A DNA stretch of 64,000 nucleotides from Watersipora subatra (taxonomy: Eukaryota; Bryozoa; Gymnolaemata; Cheilostomatida; Watersiporidae). The notes beneath the pieces were generated by a model that was given only the letters and a program-made list of their open reading frames with translations, was not told the origin of the DNA and searched no databases. Positions 1-10,400 of the stretch are shown here, one piece after another. The stretch lies in NCBI RefSeq assembly GCF_963576615.1, contig NC_088711.1, positions 8,612,869 to 8,676,868 of the forward strand, given 5' to 3'. Made by a program: the position numbers and the translations under genes. Within the stretch, counting starts at the first letter, position 1, and every line of letters starts with the position of its first letter.

Positions 1-244
1 TGACATCCAAAATTCTTTGGAAACGTTCCTGTTCGGTGAGTAAAAAAACTGATGGAAATTAAAACTAAGTCATAGAAATAAAAAATATATGAATTAAGTT
101 AATTGAAACTATTTTTGTAAGCTAAATTCTCTTACGTGACATATTTTTAATGGCTCTACTGCCGATCTTAGCATTGTTGAGCTTACACTTTTGTTCATGT
201 GTCTGTAAGCTAACAACAAACTTTTTTTGGGGATTGCTACTTTA
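1..244. other. SLC25A21 intron sequence at the left edge, no gene
   Basis: AT-rich. Parts of 50-240 resemble 28960-29110, so this is probably old repeat. A GT donor-like site at 36 was checked, but the bases before it do not give carrier sequence in a compatible phase. Confidence 0.4.
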
Positions 245-870
245 CTAGGTGAATGTCCGGTGTTGCACGGGTAATAAAAAAGGTTTCTGCATAGAAAATT
301 TATTTTTAATTAACATATACAGCATTTACCATTCTAACTTTTAAATCTTTGTTTATTTCTGTGGGTGTCCGGCCGATGCATAATTCAAAAGCTTGAGGTA
401 TAGCTAAAACAAATTGTTGAAAAACATTTCTTCTGCTACCCATTCGTTCAAGATTTAAATCAGCTTATAAACAGTCGCAGGTGTAATATAGTTGCCATTG
501 ACTAAGTTTCTCTTCCCAATGAACTTGAGTAACTTAAGCTAGTAACTTGAGCTAGTAACTCAAGCAAATATATAATCTTTGCTATAAGAGCCGAGTCTGT
601 CCGAAGCCAGCTAAGAGCATTAGGAAAAAAGAAAGCACATCACAGGAATCGAACCCATACTTTCGGATGCACAAGTGTGAACCTAAGTGCACTACCACCA
701 AACATGCAGCCACTTTGTCATGCTTTGGAATAATTATGCATATAATCATTGCACCTCATAATCTCTCACGTCGCACTGGACTGCAAGTGTACATATTTTC
801 ACCAATCACTATTAATTGGACATAGGAATGATAACGGACAAACACCTGATTATATGTATATATGTTGATC
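245..870. repeat. Dispersed repeat, copy 1
   Basis: The stretch 345-870 matches 30197-30700 along its length with many substitutions: the ccgatgcataattca and aacttgagctag blocks, then a Helitron-like unit, then attaactggacat. The part 245-345 matches 24190-24300. The left edge at 245-248 is CTAG next to a gcacgg stem, which on the minus strand looks like a Helitron-type 3' end followed by T. All copies are old. Confidence 0.6.
576..795 (+). mobile_element. Short Helitron-like unit, copy 1 (decayed)
   Basis: It starts TCTTTGCTATAAGAGCCG and ends near gtgtacata where copy 2 has gtgtaCTAG. It aligns with the two halves that flank the large transposon (4352-4509 and 11042-11094). Within it, on the minus strand, lies a tRNA-like stretch with a B-box-like GGGTTCGATTCC at about 638-649 and an A-box-like region before it. 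Confidence 0.5.
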
Positions 871-1478
871 CAGTTTCTACATGTAATCGAGTTTTTTGTT
901 ATTTACCTTTCTACGTAGTTTGATAGAGGGAATGTTAATGTTTTATGTAACTATTTCAAATATTCATCAGTCTTTCGGCTCTAGAACGAATAAAACAAAA
1001 TACAATGTACTCTTACAAGAATAATGGCTAAAAGGTGCAATATTTGTGCCATACTTATCGAGTATCAGAACGGATTAACTTTGAGTGTCGAAGCTCTACA
1101 GTCTACTGTATGTGACAATAAGATTATTTACATGTTAACATGATTGCACATCAACACTGGCATCAAGCGCTACTCCAATTACTCTTGTACTCCTCCAGGA
1201 TTCTACACCTATATATTTGTACCTAAAAGGCCCTGTATTCGAATAAAATTGTCATATGTTTACAACATAGTTGATTGAGATAGATGCTTGTACTTTTTTC
1301 AATATGAACACACTCTGCTATACAGAAGACAATTCAGGTAAACTAGATATTGAATTATAAGTAACTATGGGTTAATACACATGTATGTACTTGCTTTCGA
1401 GACGAATGCAAGAAATGTGCCAGACTCACTGGAATGCATCCTCGCATGTTTATATAGCTTTTGTGATTTTATATACAG
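871..1478. other. SLC25A21 intron sequence, no gene
   Basis: AT-rich unique-looking sequence. A segment near 980-1020 weakly resembles 29300-29350. No coding exon was recognised before the acceptor at 1478. Confidence 0.4.
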
Positions 1479-4400
1479 ATTTTTGTCATTCTACAAAGGA
1501 ATTCTCCCTCCCATTCTCGCTGAGACTCCAAAGCGAGCAACAAAGTTCTTTACCTTTGAGCAGTACAAGAGTATATTCGTAGCCCTCAATCTGCCTCTGC
1601 CTTATGTAAGTCTCTAATAACTAGCTGAAACCGAGCTTCTTTGAATTCTTCAGATTAATATGAGTAGCAAACTGGTGGCTGGTACAGTTATACGAAAAAC
1701 TTTTTTCAAGTAACAATATTACAATGTCATCTCAGGGAGAATTTAGATGATTAGGAGTTGTTCTCTCTTTGATTTGTAAGAGAATAAAACTAACACTTTT
1801 TGAATGTAGTTTCAATTTAAGAAAATTAAAAGCCACGATTGCAAACAATGACAAGTTACTGTGAGTTATTATTCAAATAGAAATTTTATATAATACACGG
1901 CCCCGTTTGCAGATATTAGTACATGCATGTTGCAAATATTAATTAGACATATTTTTGTTTGGTTAATACTTGAAACAAAGTAAATTTTTGTATGGACCAA
2001 ATTGACATATAATAAAGCAGATTTGTTGGTGTATAGACAACCGTTGAAAAGAAGTCAAAGCAAAGGTAATCCGTTAATTGTTCATCATATTAGAAATTTT
2101 ACTAATTTCATAAGTATGACCTACATAGTGTAAGTCTGAAAAGTTGGACTATAGCAAGACAAACTCCAGCCTTGCTACTGAGCAGCCTGAATTATGCCAG
2201 GCAACTTTTGCTTCACCTTTCTGCCTTCTACTCGCATCTCTCTCTGTACTTCAGCATAGCCAATGCTCAGTTTAACTTTCATTATTTTATGATTTGTCTG
2301 GTTAGCTAAGTTTCAAGACGTTTTGTCAAATACTTCTATTAAAGCTTTTCGAAGGCTTTTCTTTGAATGCTTGCCAGCAAAATATTGTTGCAGAAAACAG
2401 TTGCAATATTTTTCTGTCAATTCCTTGTACAGTCATACATTGACTTACGAGCTTAATGCGTTCCGAGACTGAGCTCGTATGTTAATTTACTCGCATGTTG
2501 GTGCAATTTATTTATATATAAAACCATTAAATATATATTGATTGGTTTCCATACTCTGAAAATGCAAATCAAACACTCAAAACAAGATATTGTAACCGAA
2601 AGAACATGTTGTCATAACATTGTCCATAACAACATCGTCCTAATTTACCGAATGCTTTCAAAAAGCAACAATTAAAAAATAATGCCAGGAAATGTGATCA
2701 ATTAAAATGTGAAATTAAACACATACAATAGTGTGCTGCAGCTAACGCTAGCATTTGCCAGAGAGGGAGATATAAGTTATTCTTCATTACAACAGTTGAC
2801 TTTGATAAATTTGGATTTTATCAACGTCTTAAAAGACAAACGTAGAAGCAAACCTAAAAGCAAACTTTCATTTTCAACTTAACGTAATTAAAATTTCTTC
2901 GGGGTTCGTGGTTTGAAGTTTCTCGCTGGTTAGCTAATTTTTCCTTTGTTTCACTTTCACGACTAGCCGGCCGTTTTAAGATGATCCTATCTAAAGACGT
3001 TTGCCTTTGTCGCCCTTTCGACATGTTGCGATTAGGACGAACGCAGGTGTCGTCACAAAAGGTTAATGCGCGACCATTAGCCAACTTGTCCGAATGTCTA
3101 TTTTTATAATTTTGCTAGATAGCGCCGGCCTTTTCATATAACATCGCTTCAGTTACGCTGTCACCGGCCAATTGTTTATCCAATGTCTGAGTAGTCTCTC
3201 CCTCAGCGGTCGTGAAGATCGCTGCGCCGTTTAGAAACTATGGCCAGTCCTTTTGCGAACTAAATGCCCTGAATATAATCCTTTGGTTTAATAATTGTGG
3301 ATGTATTTCTGTCATATTGCTGAGCTAGCTCAGTCACGCATACACATTTTGCATATTTTTCAATAATTTTCCGTTTAATGTCAACTGTTATTATTCGCTT
3401 TTTCTTTGCATTATCTTTCATTTTACTGGCAAACTTTCGGTCAACGCAGAGTACTTTTAATTCACATAATTTTGCACTGAAAATCGCAAAAAAAAACACG
3501 GTACAAAAGTATAACCTGAGCAGTTGAAAGATACAGAGTGATGCTGTTCTCATAAAACACCTCCGGCATACTTGGCAACTGACTCATGTGCTCGTATCTC
3601 AAACATGGCTCGTATGTTAGTGCTAAAACTTGCTTAAAAGCTGGCTCGTATCTCAAGTTTCTCGTACGTTGGAGCACTCGTAAGTTGAAGTATTACTGTA
3701 CATGTAGTTGGAATTCTAGACAGTGTTTTTGTACCAAATTTCTTGTAAGTCAAATTTTCTTGCAAATTTATATCTGCTCTTTTGCTCTTTGTAATATTTT
3801 ACTTGTTGGTTGACTTATGTCTTAGTTCAAGTCTGTATTTTTCCCAATGGCCACATTTTTATTCTAAAATGTATTTTGTTTGTTAGCCATTGTCAGAAAC
3901 AACCTGGAGACAAAGCAAGTTGAGGTATACTGTATGTCTCATCTTAATCGTATTTATCCAGTCATATCAGTTACCATAATTTAAAACTATGGTATGGCAC
4001 CATGCAGTTGGCTCGCAGTTCTTCAGTGCTGTTTATTGATGAAACATCAAAACAGTACATCAAAACCATTTTTCCTTTATCATTGGTTTTCCTGATATTG
4101 GTGGGTAATGCATGTAGATGCATGCTTTTCATAGTTTATCAAACATTTTTGGTGGTATATTTAGAGGATGTGCTTTTTATCAGTTTTCAGACAGCGTAGT
4201 TGGTATGTTTGTTGCTGTTCATGGCTCCTCAGACTTGGTAAGTGGTAGATTGAAGACAAGAACAGTTAATTTTATTTAAAAATAGTAGTTGGCCGTTTTC
4301 AATTTTTTTGTCAATGCACTAAGTTTTTGGCAAAATTTACTCATCAATAAATCTTTACTATAATAAGAGCCGTGTTTGTCCGTCTGTCTGAAGCCATGCA

Positions 4401-7400
4401 AAGAGCGTTAGAAAAAAGATTCCCTCACATTGGAATTGAACTTGGAAATTCCCTAGCCACACAGCCACCTCACCACATCCGAGAATAGTTTTGCACACAG
4501 CTATAGTCTAGTTGGTAGAGGGGGTCTGCGTGCACCCCCCGGAAATCAATTTCTAATTGATGTCTTCCTATGGGGAAAAATGTGTAGAAAACAGTTTGCT
4601 ATGTTAAAAATTTGAAATATTGTCCCACGTGCCTATTTTATGCAAATTAAGCCGCCATTACATGAAAATACTAAAATCGCTATAACTCCGCCAATGCAAC
4701 AGATAACTGCAAAAATAAGGTGTCTAGACCCAGGTTTTGAGGGTCTAGCATCAATATAAGACCAGTCTCATAGTGACCACATGTGTTCCTGACATGTAAG
4801 ATATGCAAATTAGTGCCGCCATTACTGAAAAACCTATTTTTACCATATCTTTGCAAATGTTATAGCAATCGTGAAGAACGTGTTGTCTGTACCCTTGTTT
4901 TATGGGTTGATGTTTATTATTAGACTATATTTGAATGTGCCTTTTGCTTATTTGTTTTATTATAATGAGATATAGTCAGGTAATGAGAGATTCTGAGGGT
5001 ACTTACCAATTAGTGTTTATTAAGCAGTGAAATATTTTTTATCATTTCATCATAGGTGGCAACACTTTACTGAATAGGAGAGGATGTGATTCATTGAATC
5101 CGTGTCATTTATATTGGATGAAGCAGTGTGTTTTTCAGCAATTTATGAATCATTCTAGGTTTATCTTTTCTAGGTTTATCATAATTTAGTCGGCTTATAG
5201 TCAGATAGGTAAAAGGTGTTTATATAATCTCTCAAGCTCTATTTGATAAGACAATTAATGCAATTACTTGCATGACTCAGTGTCATTGGTAGTAATATTT
5301 CAAAACACTTCATCATGTTGGTTATAGGCCTATACTTCTCATTTCAGAGTAATAGTTTTGGTATAAGTTCGCCATCATGCCAAAGCGAAGGAATGCTGAA
5401 TCTGCCAGCACTGAACGCACCAGCCTGAGCAAAAAGCCTGCTTCACCTGCACTTGTATGCATGCTTCATGTGTTATCCATCTCTGATCATGGGCCTTTTA
5501 CCCCACTCAGTAGAATCAAAGGAACTGCATTTGATAAACTAAAGCACCTTCATGAAATCCGAGACCTGCGGCTCTGTCAGCCACATGCATCTCCCTATCG
5601 TATGCAGTCTGTATGCGACCAGATTCCTGAGACTGTCCCCGAGGACCTTGAAAATAATGGGTATCACCGTCAGTGTTATCAGCGGTTCTCTGGCAATCTG
5701 CATCTTATAGAAAATAAGACAACTGAGGAACCACAGGCATCCACCTCGCTATTGCATTCACCTCGTAGACATTCAACTGGACCTGTCTTTTCAGAGGAGT
5801 GCATTTTTTGTGAGAAAGTAGAGATCAAAGGTGCTGATCGAAAAACTGTACGACCTGTCCATTTCTCATCTTGGAGAAACAAGGAAAATGCATGGGAACA
5901 AATTGAATCGAGAGCTGAAAAAATGGGCATGTTTCGGCTTCATAGACGTGTGAAAAATGTAGACCTCTTTGCTGTAGAAGCAAAACATCACCCATCATGT
6001 TTGAGATCATTCCACACCGCATTTGCTAACTTTGAACGCGGGGTTAACAGAGCAAATGACCCAAAGCGTACTGAACACGCGAAGATTTCGGCCGCTTATG
6101 AGAAGGCACTGAATTTTGTACGGGAGCACATTCGAACTCATGTCATCCAACGGAATGAAGTCCTGCGTCTAACATCATTGCGCTTGCTCTATATTGAAGA
6201 ACTGAAACGCAATGGGCAGGAGAATGAAAACTACCACTCAGAGAAACTCCTGAAACGTCTACAAAATGATTCAATCAAGGAGCATGTGTCCTTTCTGAAG
6301 GTTGATCATGACAAACTTGATGCAATTTCATTTTGGCTTGTGTACAATTCCAATATTTCGGTTAACGATGCTTTAGCACAAGCTTACACGCTTGGTAGCA
6401 AAGACAAATACAAAAACGCTGCTCTGCTTCTTCGCAGTAATATTCTACAGGCTTACAAAGACTCCAAAGTCCTCCCATGGCCGCCAACATTAGATGATAT
6501 GGACCTCAGCTGTGATGATCTACTACCATCTGATCTCATTCGTTTTCTAAGCATGGTGATGTCAAGAAAAGAAAACATAGATACAAGTGAAAAGATGAAG
6601 CGACTGGTATTCTCCATTGGGCAAGACATTTGCCGTGCAGTGTCAGATGGAAAATGGAAATTACCAAAGCACATGCTACTGTGTGTGACCGTTCGACACT
6701 TGTTTCGTAGCAAGCAGCTCACCAAGATATTGCACCGACTTGGTCACTCCGAGACATATGATTTTGGTTTAGAGATGGAAACTGCACTGGCCAAGGTCCT
6801 GGATAAGGTATCAACCTATCTCACACCCCAGATTGTGACAGGAGAGGGCAACATGGTATTTCATCGTGAGTGGGACAACCTCAACAAAACTACAACGAAT
6901 GTTCATGGCAGCAATATTGTCAACAGTGCTGGGGGAATCATGGTACAGGAGGTCAAGCCCGGGATCCAAAATTCAAATGTCCGAATGCTTCCAATGATGG
7001 ATAAATCCAAACAGCGTAGCTTGAAAGTTGATACACCAGAAACCCTCCCACCCCTGCACTTCACTCGTATTGGACCAGTGTTTCCAGATGGCTCTTCATT
7101 CACACCACCTGTTAAAAATGAAACAGTTTATACTACCAAGAAAGAAGAGTACTACGTCTGGCTCTTCAGCAGGTATATTGGAAGCAGTGGTGAACAGCCT
7201 GTGCCTGGACTAGGGGGGTTCATCTCTGCAACTGGAACTCCGCCACCAAGGAAATCAACTGTTGACTACTTTACACCTATTCATCAACCAATAACTGACA
7301 ACACAGTCGTTCGTGAGCTACTGAAGCGGTCTGAGGCAGCCACAGCCGAGGTGGGTCAGAAATGGGTCCTCAATACATTTGACCTTGGCGTTTGTATGAA

Positions 7401-10400
7401 GGCACTCCCCATTATTTGGCGTTGACCAGAAGAGTTTGCCAAACATGTTGTAATGATTGGCCCCTTTCACACATCCATGAACTTCATCGGCATGCTCACA
7501 GGCCACAAAATTAAGGGTTCAGGATACACTGAGATTCTCTTAGAGGCACAGCTTGTGACAAGTGGATCCATAAAAGGTGTTCTTAGCGGAAAAGCATATG
7601 CCAAGTCCCTGTTTTGCATTAAAACTGTTTGCGAAGCAATGGAAAGGCTGTTGATTGAACAGTTTGCTGAGGAAGAGAACACATTGATGATTGACAATCC
7701 TTCCACACTACTGGAGATTATCGAGTCATGCAACCGGGAGAACCTTGAGGACGCACTCAAAGATGACTCCACCATGAACCTTATCAGAAAGTATCAAGCC
7801 TACGAAGACAAAGTACGCCAGGGCCACTTGAGAAAGACTGCTACTTTCTGGATGTCCTTTGTTGATCAATGTCATCTCGTCTTCATGCTGCTTTACTCCG
7901 TTAAAACCAACAACCTTCAGCTGTTCCACTTCTGTAATGGAGAGATGGCACCACTCTTCTTTGCATTTGATGGGCAGAACTATTCAAGGTTTGTTGAACA
8001 TGTATTTCATCTCCTTGTTTCTTTGATAACTATAGAATGCCGAAATATACAAGTTGACTTATACAACCAAATACAGTGTCAGCATAAACACAAACACAAA
8101 CATGTTCCCACAAGTCTCTGTCTCCCTATTTTACAGGTACCTTGTTTGGTTGGAAGTCTATCTAACAAACATGGAGAAGATACACCCAGGGGCAAAAGAC
8201 CTACTAACCAAGGGTGGACTCGCAGTGGCAAGATCGATGATACCTGGGGCACTCAGTGCAGTTGACAAAACTATGGAGGAAACATTCATGCGGTTCGCCA
8301 AATCATCAGGTATAGTACCTGGTTCATTGAATGGCATAGACAATTATCATATTGATACATGTACACAGATGAAAACTTGGTTTTATACTTTTCAGGTGGC
8401 TTTGCTGGACTGTACAGTCAATTTGGGGCATACCAGAGGTGGTGTCGCACAACTTCCACGCGGGCCCAGTTTCATGAAAAGACCCTTGAAATGGCTGGCC
8501 TTCTTGACGATCCTGACTGCCCAAGGGCTGGGAGGCATCGCGAGCTTGAGAAGGCAGAGATAAAGAAGAGTGAGAAAGCTGTTCAAAGAGTCATCACTGC
8601 TGTCAGAAACTTCACGAATCCATTCACAATCCCAGATAAGGACAGGCTCTACTCCTTAGCCTCTGGTTCTCCTACATCCAAGGATGTTGAGAGGGATGTG
8701 CTGGAAGCTGACGCTGTAGGAAAAGCTGCAAAGGCTGACTTTATTACACGTTTGCAGAGCGGCCACCAAGGAAGCTTTTTCGACCCAATCAAAAGGAAGA
8801 AACTCAAGACCATGGAGGCATGCAACAAGAAGATCAAGCTCACATCATCGCAAGGAAAGGTAAGTTTATATTTCATTGAGCAAGTTATGTATTGTTAAGG
8901 GACTTTTGTACAATCTGTATTACAATATAAAATTATAATATATATTGTTATTTCAGGTCATACAGTATCAGGAGCAAAGCAATGTTGCATTCCTTCTCCT
9001 TGTGAAGTCACAGTGCCTAGATGAACCAATTGACTTGGATGAACTCATGAAGTACAGCCTGATGCCAGTGCCTCCAAGTATTGGAACATCAGATGGATTT
9101 TTTGCGAAGACCAACAAAGCCACCATTCTGCACTACCTGATGGAAGAGTTCAACCAAGATGAGCTGCCTTATCCAAAGGATGCCTTATTCATCCAGGATG
9201 GAATGGCACTTCTCCATGTCCTTTCTAACTTGCCCCCGACCTGTGGGGAGATCTGCCTTCAGATACTTGACCAGATGATTGCCAAAAAACATTTCTTGTT
9301 CTCAACTGACAGCTATTTTCCGGGATCCATCAAAGCTCAGGAAAGACTTCGACGTGGCAGCTCAGAGAGAATCATTCTTGCCGGACCAGCAACAAAAAAG
9401 CCATACGACTTCAAGGTGTTCCTTGCAAATGACGACAACAAGAAGCAGCTCTGTCAACTCATGCTGCAGGTATGGAGTGGCCAACAGGTGGCATCTAGAC
9501 TGGAGAGAACTGAGATGGCAGTACTGATTGTCGAGGGGAGAGCTCATCAGTTCGTTTCCAAAGAAGGCAAGGTATGTGAAATTGCACCTTTATTTTTAGG
9601 ATGACTACATTCATTTACATGTTAATCCAAAATATGCTCAATGACCTTTTTTGTTTCAGGTCGAGGTGCTTGAGATGCCCACTATATACAGTAACCAGGA
9701 AGAGACAGATACGAGAGTGGTGTTGTACCTACATCATGCTGTTGCTCTTGGTTACAAGAATGCTGTGGTTAGAACCCCTGACACGGATATCTTCGTGATT
9801 CTACTCTACCATGCCCATGCTATCAAACTGACTGTGTACCTTGATACAGGATCAGGAAAGCAACGTCAGCTCATCAATGTATCTGAGCTTGCACAATCAT
9901 TAGGGGAGGACTACTGTGCTACCCTTCTTGGCTTCTATGTCTTCACTGGGGAGGATTGTACCAGTGCTTTCAAAGGAAAAGGGAAGGTCGGTCCACTAAA
10001 AAAGCTTGAGAAGAACCCGAGATTCCACAAGGTGTTCAGAGAACTTGGGAATGACTGGAGCATAAATGGCCTAATGTTGAACCAGTTAGAACAATTCACT
10101 TGCTTGATGTACAGCCAAAGTCGTGATTTGTCTGTGGATGCCGTCCGATCTAAGATGCTTCGAAAGATGGTAGGAGAAAATGAAAAATTAACATTGAAAT
10201 CTAAGGTGGACTTTGCTCGCCTCCATCCATGTCTTTCAGCATTGAAGCCCCATGTCCAGCGTGTGAACCACCGGGTTTGTTTGTACAAACGAGCTAACGA
10301 ACCCATTTGTGAAAAGCCAAACCCCTACGACGAGGGCCAGGGATGGATAAAGACAGAAGAAGGCATGCTGGAACCATTGTGGTCATGTGGTCCAGTACTA

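Larger units (their letters stand above)
2430..3698 (-). mobile_element. Tigger/pogo DNA transposon, internally deleted
   Basis: Terminal inverted repeats begin CAGTCATACATTGACTTACG on the left and, reverse-complemented, CAGTAATACTTCAACTTACG on the right. TA dinucleotides at 2428-2429 and 3699-3700 are the expected target duplication. The left end has the typical Tigger pattern, with CTTACGAG and GAGCTCGTA blocks. The minus strand keeps the start (HTH) and the tail of a Tigger transposase, but the catalytic DDE core is missing. At about 1.27 kb it is roughly half the size of a full Tigger. Confidence 0.85.

Noticed and set aside
1-35. Possible exon tail of SLC25A21 ending at a GT donor at 36
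   Set aside because: None of the three frames gives carrier sequence, and the only frame with the right phase for the exon at 1479 begins with a stop and does not match the family.
4500-4509. Target duplication of the large transposon
   Set aside because: gtct on the left and gtac on the right share only two bases, and shifting the border by a few bases does not give a match, so none is claimed.
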